A model generated the notes under the pieces. That model saw only the letters and a program-made list of their open reading frames with translations, did no database searches and was not told the origin of the DNA. A program made the position numbers and the translations under genes. A stretch of 64,000 nucleotides of DNA from Liolophura sinensis. Its lineage: Eukaryota; Mollusca; Polyplacophora; Chitonida; Chitonidae. Of the stretch, positions 11,005 through 23,900 are shown in pieces. Each line of letters starts with the position of its first letter. Position 1 is the stretch's first letter. Location: contig NW_027018141.1 of NCBI RefSeq assembly GCF_032854445.1, forward strand, positions 1 to 64,000, given 5' to 3'.

Positions 11005-13752
11005 GTGCCCTTCGGTAGCCCAGACGACGTCAAATCTTTGGGCCAAGCCCATTTAACTCACCCAGCAAATGTCTTACTTCTAAGTCGAAGACAAACTCAA
11101 TGTCTTTATCTACATGTAGAAAAACCACACCATTTGTATATAAAAAAAACAAAAATTACTTGATACAATCCGCTGTGAAAAGTACAATTGAACACTGACC
11201 CACATCAATAAGGTGCCAAAGGATGCGCAATTGGGCAAGGCATCTCCAGCTGTTGAAAAATTGCAAATTTCTATGGTTTCCATGGAGTAAGAGCCGTTGC
11301 TGGGCACGTGATCTTGACATCATTGATTATTCATTTGTGGCTACAGCCAAAAGTATTGGTCAGAGAGCAACGCGGTTTGCACCATTCGATTTCTCGTCAC
11401 AAAATACGTCGGATTAGCCTTTTACCAGCAGCATTGGAAAAGTTTTTCTACTTTTGTGTTTTTGCCTGGTCTTTTTGCTAATTGAAATCGGCTACATTAA
11501 CTATGTACAATCGCGACTGGTCATTACTATATTCAACTTTTCATTATAAGTTATGTGCCCTTCGGTAGCCCAGACGACGTCAAATCTTTGGGCCAAGCCC
11601 ATTTAACTCACCCAGCAAATGTCTTACTTCTAAGTCGAAGACAAACTCAATGTCTTTATCTACATGTAGAAAAACCACACCATTTGTATATAAAAAAAAC
11701 AAAAGGTACTTGATACAATCCGCTGTGAAAAGTACATTTGAACACTGACCCACATCAATAAGGTGCCAAAGGATGCGCAATTGGGCAAGGCATCTCCAGC
11801 TGTTGAAAAATTGCAAATTTCCTTGGTTTCCATGGGGTAAGAGCCGTTGCTGGGCACGTGATCTTGACATCATTGATTATTCATTTGTGGCTACAGCCAA
11901 AAGTATTGGTCGGAGAGCAACGCGGTTTGCACCATTCGATTTCTCGTCACAAAATACGTCGGATTAGCCTCTTACCAGCAGCATTGGAACAGTTTTTCCA
12001 CTTTTGGATTTTTGCCTGGTCTTTTTGCTAAATGAAATCGGCTACATTAACTATGTACAATCGCGACTGGTCATTACTATATTCAGCATTTCATTATAAG
12101 TTATGTGCCCTTCGGTAGCCCAGACGACGTCAAATCTTTGGGCCAAGCCCATTTAACTCACCCAGCAAATGTCTTACTTCTAAGTCGAAGACAAACTCAA
12201 TGTCTTTATCTACATGTAGAAAAACCACACCATTTGTATATAAAAAAAACACAAGGTACTTGATACAATCCGCTGTGAAAAGTACAATTGAACACTGACC
12301 CACATCAATAAGGTGCCAAAGGATGCGCAATTGGGCCAGGCATCTCCAGCTGTTGAAAAATTGCAAATTTCCTTGGTTTCCATGGAGTAAGAGCCGTTGC
12401 TGGGCACGTGATCTTGACATCATTGATTATTCATTTGTGGCTACAGCCAAAAGTATTGGTCGGAGAGCAACGCGGTTTGCACCATTCGATTTCTCGTCAC
12501 AAAATACGTCGGATTAGCCTCTTACCAGCAGCATTGGAACAGTTTTCCCACTTTTGGATTTTTGCCTGGTCTTTTTGCGAATTGAAATCGGGTACATTAA
12601 CTATGTACAAACGCGACTGGTCATTACTATATTCAACTTTTTATTATAAGTTATGTGCCCTTCGGTAGCCCAGACGACGTCAAATCTTTGGGCCAAGCCC
12701 ATTTAACTCACCCAGCAAATGTCTTACTTCTAAGTCGAAGACAAACTCAATGTCTTTATCTACATGTAGAAAAACCACACCATTTGTATATAAAAAAACA
12801 AAAGGTACTTGATACAATCCGCTGTAAAAAGTACAATTGAACACTGACCCACATCAATAAGGTGCCAAAGGATGCGCAATTGGGCCAGGCATCTCCAGCT
12901 GTTGAAAAATTGCAAATTTCCTTGGTTTCCATGGAGTAAGAGCCGTTGCTGGGCACGTGATCTTGACATCATTGATTATTCATTTGTGGCTACAGCCAAA
13001 TGTATTGGTCGGAGAGCAACGCGGTTTGCACCATTCGATTTCTCGTCACAAAATACGTCGGATTAGCCTCTTACCAGCAGCATTGGAACAGTTTTTCTAC
13101 TTTTGGATTTTTGCCTGGTCTTTTTGCGAATTGAAATCGGCTACATTAACTATGTACAATCGCGACTGGTCATTACTATATTCAACTTTTCATTATAAGT
13201 TATGTGCCCTTCGGTAGCCCAGACGACGTCAAATCTTTGGGCCAAGCCCATTTAACTCACCCAGCAAATGTCTTACTTCTAAGTCGAAGACAAACTCAAT
13301 GTCTTTATCTACATGTAGAAAAGCCACACCATTTGTATATAAAAAAACAAAAGGTACTTGATACAGCCTGCTGTAAAAAGTACAATTGAACACTGACCCA
13401 CATCAATAAGGTGCCAAAGGATGCGCAATTGGGCCAGGCATCTCCAGCTGTTGAAAAATTGCAAATTTCCTTGGTTTCCATGGAGTAAGAGCCGTTGCTG
13501 GGCACGTGATCTTGACATCATTGATTATTCATTTGTGGCTACAGCCAAAAGTATTGGTCGGAGAGCAACGCGGTTTGCACCATTCGATTTCTCGTCACAA
13601 AATACGTCGGATTAGCCTCTTACCAGCAGCATTGGAAAAGTTTTTCTACTTTTGTGTTTTTGCCTGGTCTTTTTGCTAATTGAAATCGGCTACATTAACT
13701 ATGTACAATCGCGACTGGTCATTACTATATTCAACTTTTCATTATAAGTTAT
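9884..13752. repeat. D E1 F G H I J block, copy 1 (contains 5-mer cassette F G H I J)
   Basis: Unit starts are 9884 (D), 10432 (E1), 11005 (F), 11555 (G), 12105 (H), 12655 (I) and 13204 (J). F has GGGCAAGG with TTCTATGG. G has ACATTTG and CTAAATG with the TCAGCAT tail. H has TTTTCCCAC, ATCGGGT and CAAACGCG. I has AAATGTATT, TTTCTAC and GCGAATT. J has AAAAGCCAC and CAGCCTGCTG. The same seven subtypes recur in the same order at 27038-30887. From 11005 on, unit lengths are 549-550 with almost no scattered indels, unlike the preceding 11 kb. Confidence 0.9.
10716..10753. repeat. 19-bp perfect tandem duplication inside a monomer
   Basis: Two identical 19-base copies, beginning GAGTAAGAGCC and ending TTGCTGG, lie at 10716-10734 and 10735-10753. 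Every other unit I read has one copy. No repeat flanks the parent site beyond G-rich ends (GG at both), so slippage or an assembly artefact are both possible. Confidence 0.92.
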
Positions 13753-14336
13753 GTGCCCTTCGGTAGCCCAGACGACGTCAAATCTTTGCGCCAAGCCCAT
13801 TTAACTCACCCAGCAAATGTCTTACTTCTAAGTCGAAGACAAACTCAATGTCTTTATCTACATGTAGAAAAACCACACCATTTGTATATAAAAAAAACAA
13901 AAGGTACTTGATACAATCCGCTGTGAAAAGTACAATTGAACACTGACCCACATCAATAAGGTGCCAAAGGATGCGCAATTGGGCCAGGCATCTCCAGCTG
14001 TTGAAAAATTGCAAATTTCTATGGTTTCCATGGAGTAAGAGCCGTTGCTGGGCACGTGATCTTGACATCATTGATTATTCATTTGTGGCTACAGCCAAAA
14101 GTATTGGTCGGAGAGCAACGCGGTTTGCACCATTCGATTTCTCGTCACAAAATACGTCGGATTAGCCTTTTACCAGCAGCATTGGAAAAGTTTTTCTACT
14201 TTTGTGTTTTTGCCTGGTCTTTTTGCTAATTGAAATCGGCTACATTAACTATGTACAATCGCGACTGGTCATTACTATATTCAACTTTTCATTATAAGTT
14301 ATGTGCCCTTCGGTAGCCCAGACGACGTCAAATCTT

Positions 14337-14349
14337 TGGGCCAAGCCCA
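14337..14349. other. Short hairpin TGGGC-CAA-GCCCA (representative copy)
   Basis: A 5-bp stem with a 3-base loop near the start of each unit. It is damaged only by occasional single-base losses (for example near 3896 and 6091) and by GGGCCCAGCCC at 49606-49618. It is too short to call a terminator. Confidence 0.5.
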
Positions 14350-14406
14350 TTTAACTCACCCAGCAAATGTCTTACTTCTAAGTCGAAGACAAACTCAATG
14401 TCTTTA

Positions 14407-14418
14407 TCTACATGTAGA
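14407..14418. other. 12-bp perfect palindrome TCTACATGTAGA (representative copy)
   Basis: This self-complementary 12-mer sits about 105 bases into each unit. I noticed one broken copy, CTACCTGTAG near 53534-53545, although the base after it changes between subtypes. A protein-binding role is possible but not shown. Confidence 0.8.
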
Positions 14419-14434
14419 AAAACCACACCATTTG

Positions 14435-14447
14435 TATATAAAAAAAA
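14435..14447 (+). other. TATA-like motif plus A-tract (representative copy)
   Basis: TATATA followed by about eight A lies near 133 bases into the unit. Right-end subtypes change it to TTTATAAAAAAA, which still resembles a TATA box. The A-run length varies by one to three bases between units, so it is also the main natural length-variable site. Promoter activity is conjecture. Confidence 0.35.
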
Positions 14448-16501
14448 CAAAAGGTACTTGATACAATCCGCTGTGAAAAGTACATTTGAACACTGACCCA
14501 CATCAATAAGGTGCCAAAGGATGCGCAATTGGGCAAGGCATCTCCAGCTGTTGAAAAATTGCAAATTTCCTTGGTTTCCATGGGGTAAGAGCCGTTGCTG
14601 GGCACGTGATCTTGACATCATTGATTATTCATTTGTGGCTACAGCCAAAAGTATTGGTCGGAGAGCAACGCGGTTTGCACCATTCGATTTCTCGTCACAA
14701 AATACGTCGGATTAGCCTCTTACCAGCAGCATTGGAACAGTTTTTCCACTTTTGGATTTTTGCCTGGTCTTTTTGCTAAATGAAATCGGCTACATTAACT
14801 ATGTACAATCGCGACTGGTCATTACTATATTCAGCATTTCATTATAAGTTATGTGCCCTTCGGTAGCCCAGACGACGTCAAATCTTTGGGCCAAGCCCAT
14901 TTAACTCACCCAGCAAATGTCTTACTTCTAAGTCGAAGACAAACTCAATGTCTTTATCTACATGTAGAAAAACCACACCATTTGTATATAAAAAAAACAC
15001 AAGGTACTTGATACAATCCGCTGTAAAAAGTACAATTGAACACTGCCCCACATCAATAAGGTGCCAAAGGATGCGCAATTGGGCCAGGCATCTCCAGCTG
15101 TTGAAAAATTGCAAATTTCCTTGGTTTCCATGGAGTAAGAGCCGTTGCTGGGCACGTGATCTTGACATCATTGATTATTGATTTGTGGCTACAGCCAAAA
15201 GTATTGGTCGGAGAGCAACGCGGTTTGCACCATTCGATTTCTCGTCACAAAATACGTCGGATTAGCCTTTTACCAGCAGCATTGGAAAAGTTTTTCTACT
15301 TTTGTGTTTTTGCCTGGTCTTTTTGCTAATTGAAATCGGCTACATTAACTATGTACAATCGCGACTGGTCATTACTATATTCAACTTTTCATTATAAGTT
15401 ATGTGCCCTTCGGTAGCCCAGACGACGTCAAATCTTTGGGCCAAGCCCATTTAACTCACCCAGCAAATGTCTTACTTCTAAGTCGAAGACAAACTCAATG
15501 TCTTTATCTACATGTAGAAAAACCACACCATTTGTATATACAAAAAACAAAAGGTACTTGATACAATCCGCTGTGAAAAGTACAATTGAACACTGACCCA
15601 CATCAATAAGGTGCCAAAGGATGCGCAATTGGGCAAGGCATCTCCAGCTGTTGAAAAATGCAAATTTCTATGGTTTCCATGGAGTAAGAGCCGTTGCTGG
15701 GCACGTGATCTTGACATCATTGATTATTCATTTGTGGCTACAGCCAAAAGTATTGGTCAGAGAGCAACGCGGTTTGCACCATTCGATTTCTCGTCCACAA
15801 AATACGTCGGATTAGCCTCTTACTAGCAGCATTGGAACAGTTTTTCTACTTTTTGATTTTTGCCTGGTCTTTTTGCTAGTTGAAATCGGCTACATTAACT
15901 ATGTACAATCGCGACTGGTCATTACTATATTCAACTTTTCATTATAAGTTATGTGCCCTTCGGTAGCCCAGACGACGTCAAATCTTTGGGCCAAGCCCAT
16001 TTAACTCACCCAGCAAATGTCTTACTTCTAAGTCGAAGACAAACTCAATGTCTTTATCTACATGTAGAAAAACCACACCATTTGTATATAAAAAAACACA
16101 AGGTACTTGGTACAATCCGCTGTAAAAAGTACAATTGAACACTGACCCACATCAATAAGGTGCCAAAGGATGCGCAATTGGGCCAGGCATCTCCAGCTGT
16201 TGAAAAATTGCAAATTTCATTGGTTTCCATAGGGTAAGAGCCGTTGCTGGGCACGTGATCTTGACATCATTGATTATTCATTTGTGGCTACAGCCAAAAG
16301 TATTGGTCGGAGAGCAACGCGGTTTGCACCTTTCGATTTCTCGTCACAAAATACGTCGGATTAGCCTCTTACCAGCAGCATTGGAACAGTTTTTCCACTT
16401 TTGGATTTTTGCCTGGTCTTTTTGCTAATTGAAATCGGCTACATTAACTATGTACAATCGCGACTGGTCATTACTATATTCAGCATTTCATTATAAGTTA
16501 T

Positions 16502-19500
16502 GTGCCCTTCGGTAGCCCAGACGACGTCAAATCTTTGGGCCAAGCCCATTTAACTCACCCAGCAAATGTCTTACTTCTAAGTCGAAGACAAACTCAATGT
16601 CTTTATCTACATGTAGAAAAACCACACCATTTGTATATAAAAAAAACACAAGGTACTTGATACAATCCGCTGTAAAAAGTACAATTGAACACTGACCCAC
16701 ATCAATAAGGTGCCAAAGGATGCGCAATTGGGCCAGGCATCTCCAGCTGTTGAAAAATTGCAAATTTCCTTGGTTTCCATGGAGTAAAAAACCGTTGCTG
16801 GGCACGTGATCTTGACATCATTGATTATTCATTTGTGGCTACAGCCAAAAGTATTGGTCAGAGAGCAACGCGGTTTGCACCATTCGATTTCTCGTCACAA
16901 AATACGTCGGATTAGCCTCTTTCCAGCAGCATTGGAACAGTTTGCCCACTTTTGGATTTTTGCCTGGTCTTTTTGCTTATTCAAAATCCGGTACATTAAC
17001 TATGTACAATCGCGACTGGTCATTACTATATTCAACTTTTCATTATAAGTTATGTGCCCTTCGGTAGCCCAGACGACGTCAAATCTTTGGGCCAAGCCCA
17101 TTTAACTCACCCAGCAAATGTCTTACTTCTAAGTCGAAGACAAACTCAATGTCTTTATCTACATGTAGAAAAACCACACCATTTGTATATAAAAAAAACA
17201 CAAGGTACTTGATACAATCCGCTGTGAAAAGTACAATTGAACACTGACCCACATCAATAAGGTGCCAAAGGATGCGCAATTGGGCCAGGCAACTCCAGCT
17301 GTTGAAAAATTGCAAATTTCCTTGGTTTCCATGGAGTAAGAGCCGTTGCTGGGCACGTGATCTTGACATCATTGATTATTCATTTGTGGCTACAGCCAAA
17401 TGTATTGGTCGGAGAGCAACGCGGTTTGCACCATTCGATTTCTCGTCACAAAATACGTCGGATTAGCCTCTTACCAGCAGCATTGGAAAAGTTTTTCCAC
17501 TTTTGTGTTTTTGCCTGGTCTTTTTGCTAATTGAAATCGGCTACATTAACTATGTACTATCGCGACTGGTCATTACTATATTCAACTTTTCATTATAAGT
17601 TATGTGCCCTTCGGTAGCCCAGACGACGTCAAATCTTTGGGCCAAGCCCATTTAACTCACCCAGCAAATGTCTTACTTCTAAGTCGAAGACAAACTCAAT
17701 GTCTTTATCTACATGTAGAAAAACCACACCATTTGTATATAAAAAAAACAAAAGGTACTTGATACAATCCGCTGTGAAAAGTACAATTGAACACTGACCC
17801 ACATCAATAAGGTGCCAAAGGATGCGCAATTGGGCCAGGCATCTCCAGCTGTTGAAAAATTGCAAATTTCTATGGTTTCCATGGAGTAAGAGCCGTTGCT
17901 GGGCACGTGATCTTGACATCATTGATTATTCATTTGTGGCTACAGCCAAAAGTATTGGTCGGAGAGCAACGCGGTTTGCACCATTCGATTTCTCGTCACA
18001 AAATACGTCGGATTAGCCTCTTACTAGCAGCATTGGAACAGTTTTTCCACTTTTGGATTTTTGCCTGTTCTTTTTGCTAGTTGAAATCGGCTACATTAAC
18101 TATGTACAATCGCGACTGGTCATTACTATATTCAACTTTTGACTATAAGTTATGTGCCCTTCGGTAGCCCAGACGACGTCAAATCTTTGGGCCAAGCCCA
18201 TTTAACTCACCCAGCAAATGTCTTACTTCTAAGTCGAAGACAAACTCAATGTCTTTATCTACATGTAGAAAAACCACACCATTTGTATATAAAAAAACAC
18301 AAGGTACTTGGTACAATCCGCTGTAAAAAGTACAATTGAACACTGACCCACATCAATAAGGTGCCAAAGGATGCGCAATTGGGCCAGGCATCTCCAGCTG
18401 TTGAAAAATTGCAAATTTCCTTGGTTTCCATGGGGTAAGAGCCGTTGCTGGGCACGTGATCTTGACATCATTGATTATTCATTTGTGGCTACAGCCAAAA
18501 GTATTGGTCGGAGAGCAACGCGGTTTGCACCTTTCGATTTCTCGTCACAAAATACGTCGGATTAGCCTCTTACCAGCAGCATTGGAACAGTTTTTCCACT
18601 TTTGGATTTTTGCCTGGTCTTTTTGCTAATTGAAATCGGCTACATTAACTATGTACAATCGCGACTGGTCATTACTATATTCAGCATTTCATTATAAGTT
18701 ATGTGCCCTTCGGTAGCCCAGACGACGTCAAATCTTTGGGCCAAGCCCATTTAACTCACCCAGCAAATGTCTTACTTCTAAGTCGAAGACAAACTCAATG
18801 TCTTTATCTACATGTAGAAAAACCACACCATTTGTATATAAAAAAAACACAAGGTACTTGATACAATCCGCTGTAAAAAGTACAATTGAACACTGTCCCA
18901 CATCAATAAGGTGCCAAAGGATGCGCAATTGGGCCAGGCATCTCCAGCTGTTGAAAAATTGCAAATTTCCTTGGTTTCCATGGAGTAAGAGCCGTTGCTG
19001 GGCACGTGATCTTGACATCATTGATTATTGATTTGTGGCTACAGCCAAAAGTATTGGTCGGAGAGCAACGCGGTTTGCACCATTCGATTTCTCGTCACAA
19101 AATACGTCGGATTAGCCTCTTACCAGCAGCATTGGAAAAGTTTTTCCACTTTTGTGTTTTTGCCTGGTCTTTTTGCTAATTGAAATCGGCTACATTAACT
19201 ATGTACAATCGCGACTGGTCATTACTATATTCAACTTTTCATTATAAGTTATGTGCCCTTCGGTAGCCCAGACGACGTCAAATCTTTGGGCCAAGCCCAT
19301 TTAACTCACCCAGCAAATGTCTTACTTCTAAGTCGAAGACAAACTCAATGTCTTTATCTACATGTAGAAAAACCACACCATTTGTATATAAAAAAAACAA
19401 AAGGTACTTGATACAATCCGCTGTGAAAAGTACAATTGAACACTGACCCACATCAATAAGGTGCCAAAGGATGCGCAATTGGGCCAGGCATCTCCAGCTG

Positions 19501-20902
19501 TTGAAAAATTGCAAATTTCCTTGGTTTCCATGGAGTAAGAACCGTTGCTGGGCACGTGATCTTGACATCATTGATTATTCATTTGTGGCTACAGCCAAAA
19601 GTATTGGTCAGAGAGCAACGCGGTTTGCACCATTCGATTTCTCGTCACAAAATACGTCGGATTAGCCTCTTACCAGCAGCATTGGAACAGTTTTTCCACT
19701 TTTGGATTTTTGCCTGGTCTTTTTGCTAATTGAAATCGGCTACATTAACTATGTACAATCGCGACTGGTCATTACTATATTCAGCATTTCATTATAAGTT
19801 ATGTGCCCTTCGGTAGCCCAGACGACGTCAAATCTTTGGGCCAAGCCCATTTAACTCACCCAGCAAATGTCTTACTTCTAAGTCGAAGACAAACTCAATG
19901 TCTTTATCTACATGTAGAAAAACCACACCATTTGTATATAAAAAAAACACAAGGTACTTGATACAATCCGCTGTAAAAAGTACAATTGAACACTGACCCA
20001 CATCAATAAGGTGCCAAAGGATGCGCAATTGGGCCAGGCATCTCCAGCTGTTGAAAAATTGCAAATTTCCTTGGTTTCCATGGAGTAAGAGCCGTTGCTG
20101 GGCACGTGATCTTGACATCATTGATTATTCATTTGTGGCTACAGCCAAAAGTATTGGTCAGAGAGCAACGCGGTTTGCACCATTCGATTTCTCGTCACAA
20201 AATACGTCGGATTAGCCTCTTACCAGCAGCATTGGAAAAGTTTTTCCACTTTTGTGTTTTTGCCTGGTCTTTTTGCTAATTGAAATCGGCTACATTAACT
20301 ATGTACAATCGCGACTGGTCATTACTATATTCAACTTTTCATTATAAGTTATGTGCCCTTCGGTAGCCCAGACGACGTCAAATCTTTGGGCCAAGCCCAT
20401 TTAACTCACCCAGCAAATGTCTTACTTCTAAGTCGAAGACAAACTCAATGTCTTTATCTACATGTAGAAAAACCACACCATTTGTATATAAAAAAAACAA
20501 AAGGTACTTGATACAATCCGCTGTGAAAAGTACAATTGAACACTGACCCACATCAATAAGGTGCCAAAGGATGCGCAATTGGGCCAGGCATCTCCAGCTG
20601 TTGAAAAATTGCAAATTTCCTTGGTTTCCATGGAGTAAGAACCGTTGCTGGGCACGTGATCTTGACATCATTGATTATTCATTTGTGGCTACAGCCAAAA
20701 GTATTGGTCAGAGAGCAACGCGGTTTGCACCATTCGATTTCTCGTCACAAAATACGTCGGATTAGCCTCTTACCAGCAGCATTGGAACAGTTTTTCCACT
20801 TTTGGATTTTTGCCTGGTCTTTTTGCTAATTGAAATCGGCTACATTAACTATGTACAATCGCGACTGGTCATTACTATATTCAGCATTTCATTATAAGTT
20901 AT
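16502..20902. repeat. 8-mer higher-order repeat, copy 1 (C A B D E, then hybrid units)
   Basis: Unit starts are 16502 (C), 17054 (A), 17604 (B), 18154 (D), 18703 (E), 19253, 19803 and 20353. The units at 19253 and 20353 are matching chimeras: a C2 head (CAAAAGG, TAAGAACC, CAGAGAG) joined to a D tail (GGAACAG, CTAATTG, TCAGCAT). The unit at 19803 is E-like with CAGAGAG. The five-unit core C A B D E is the cassette also present in the 7-mer at the left end and in the next 8-mer. Apart from one extra A in the first unit, I see no scattered indels. Confidence 0.85.
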
Positions 20903-23900
20903 GTGCCCTTCGGTAGCCCAGACGACGTCAAATCTTTGGGCCAAGCCCATTTAACTCACCCAGCAAATGTCTTACTTCTAAGTCGAAGACAAACTCAATG
21001 TCTTTATCTACATGTAGAAAAACCACACCATTTGTATATAAAAAAAACACAAGGTACTTGATACAATCCGCTGTAAAAAGTACAATTGAACACTGACCCA
21101 CATCAATAAGGTGCCAAAGGATGCGCAATTGGGCCAGGCATCTCCAGCTGTTGAAAAATTGCAAATTTCCTTGGTTTCCATGGAGTAAAAACCGTTGCTG
21201 GGCACGTGATCTTGACATCATTGATTATTCATTTGTGGCTACAGCCAAAAGTATTGGTCAGAGAGCAACGCGGTTTGCACCATTCGATTTCTCGTCACAA
21301 AATACGTCGGATTAGCCTCTTTCCAGCAGCATTGGAACAGTTTGCCCACTTTTGGATTTTTGCCTGGTCTTTTTGCTTATTCAAAATCCGGTACATTAAC
21401 TATGTACAATCGCGACTGGTCATTACTATATTCAACTTTTCATTATAAGTTATGTGCCCTTCGGTAGCCCAGACGACGTCAAATCTTTGGGCCAAGCCCA
21501 TTTAACTCACCCAGCAAATGTCTTACTTCTAAGTCGAAGACAAACTCAATGTCTTTATCTACATGTAGAAAAACCACACCATTTGTATATAAAAAAAACA
21601 CAAGGTACTTGATACAATCCGCTGTGAAAAGTACAATTGAACACTGACCCACATCAATAAGGTGCCAAAGGATGCGCAATTGGGCCAGGCAACTCCAGCT
21701 GTTGAAAAATTGCAAATTTCCTTGGTTTCCATGGAGTAAGAGCCGTTGCTGGGCACGTGATCTTGACATCATTGATTATTCATTTGTGGCTACAGCCAAA
21801 TGTATTGGTCGGAGAGCAACGCGGTTTGCACCATTCGATTTCTCGTCACAAAATACGTCGGATTAGCCTCTTACCAGCAGCATTGGAAAAGTTTTTCCAC
21901 TTTTGTGTTTTTGCCTGGTCTTTTTGCTAATTGAAATCGGCTACATTAACTATGTACTATCGCGACTGGTCATTACTATATTCAACTTTTCATTATAAGT
22001 TATGTGCCCTTCGGTAGCCCAGACGACGTCAAATCTTTGGGCCAAGCCCATTTAACTCACCCAGCAAATGTCTTACTTCTAAGTCGAAGACAAACTCAAT
22101 GTCTTTATCTACATGTAGAAAAACCACACCATTTGTATATAAAAAAAACAAAAGGTACTTGATACAATCCGCTGTGAAAAGTACAATTGAACACTGACCC
22201 ACATCAATAAGGTGCCAAAGGATGCGCAATTGGGCCAGGCATCTCCAGCTGTTGAAAAATTGCAAATTTCTATGGTTTCCATGGAGTAAGAGCCGTTGCT
22301 GGGCACGTGATCTTGACATCATTGATTATTCATTTGTGGCTACAGCCAAAAGTATTGGTCGGAGAGCAACGCGGTTTGCACCATTCGATTTCTCGTCACA
22401 AAATACGTCGGATTAGCCTCTTACTAGCAGCATTGGAACAGTTTTTCCACTTTTGGATTTTTGCGTGTTCTTTTTGCTAGTTGAAATCGGCTACATTAAC
22501 TATGTACAATCGCGACTGGTCATTACTATATTCAACTTTTGACTATAAGTTATGTGCCCTTCGGTAGCCCAGACGACGTCAAATCTTTGGGCCAAGCCCA
22601 TTTAACTCACCCAGCAAATGTCTTACTTCTAAGTCGAAGACAAACTCAATGTCTTTATCTACATGTAGAAAAACCACACCATTTGTATATAAAAAAACAC
22701 AAGGTACTTGGTACAATCCGCTGTAAAAAGTACAATTGAACACTGACCCACATCAATAAGGTGCCAAAGGATGCGCAATTGGGCCAGGCATCTCCAGCTG
22801 TTGAAAAATTGCAAATTTCCTTGGTTTCCATGGGGTAAGAGCCGTTGCTGGGCACGTGATCTTGACATCATTGATTATTCATTTGTGGCTACAGCCAAAA
22901 GTATTGGTCGGAGAGCAACGCGGTTTGCACCTTTCGATTTCTCGTCACAAAATACGTCGGATTAGCCTCTTACCAGCAGCATTGGAACAGTTTTTCCACT
23001 TTTGGATTTTTGCCTGGTCTTTTTGCTAATTGAAATCGGCTACATTAACTATGTACAATCGCGACTGGTCATTACTATATTCAGCATTTCATTATAAGTT
23101 ATGTGCCCTTCGGTAGCCCAGACGACGTCAAATCTTTGGGCCAAGCCCATTTAACTCACCCAGCAAATGTCTTACTTCTAAGTCGAAGACAAACTCAATG
23201 TCTTTATCTACATGTAGAAAAACCACACCATTTGTATATAAAAAAAACACAAGGTACTTGATACAATCCGCTGTAAAAAGTACAATTGAACACTGTCCCA
23301 CATCAATAAGGTGCCAAAGGATGCGCAATTGGGCCAGGCATCTCCAGCTGTTGAAAAATTGCAAATTTCCTTGGTTTCCATGGAGTAAGAGCCGTTGCTG
23401 GGCACGTGATCTTGACATCATTGATTATTGATTTGTGGCTACAGCCAAAAGTATTGGTCGGAGAGCAACGCGGTTTGCACCATTCGATTTCTCGTCACAA
23501 AATACGTCGGATTAGCCTCTTACCAGCAGCATTGGAAAAGTTTTTCCACTTTTGTGTTTTTGCCTGGTCTTTTTGCTAATTGAAATCGGCTACATTAACT
23601 ATGTACAATCGCGACTGGTCATTACTATATTCAACTTTTCATTATAAGTTATGTGCCCTTCGGTAGCCCAGACGACGTCAAATCTTTGGGCCAAGCCCAT
23701 TTAACTCACCCAGCAAATGTCTTACTTCTAAGTCGAAGACAAACTCAATGTCTTTATCTACATGTAGAAAAACCACACCATTTGTATATAAAAAAAACAA
23801 AAGGTACTTGATACAATCCGCTGTGAAAAGTACAATTGAACACTGACCCACATCAATAAGGTGCCAAAGGATGCGCAATTGGGCCAGGCATCTCCAGCTG

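Larger units (their letters stand above)
13753..16501. repeat. Linker block F G E2 K D
   Basis: Unit starts are 13753 (F, but with GGCCAGG in place of GGGCAAGG and a private TTTGCGCC), 14303 (G), 14853 (E2, ACTGCCCC and TTATTGAT), 15403 (K) and 15953 (D). K joins an F-like head (GGGCAAGG, TTCTATGG) to a B-like tail (ACTAGCAG, CTAGTTG). The counterpart at 30888-33086 reads F E2 K D, so the two copies differ by one G unit. The D here has a private CATAGGGTAAG that breaks the CCATGG site. Confidence 0.85.

Noticed and set aside
14303-14852. CENP-B box
   Set aside because: I found no match to NTTCGNNNNANNCGGGN or its complement in the representative unit.
14303-14852. Internal sub-repeats (for example three of about 183 bp)
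   Set aside because: Short motifs such as TACAAT occur three times per unit, but at uneven spacing and without flanking similarity.
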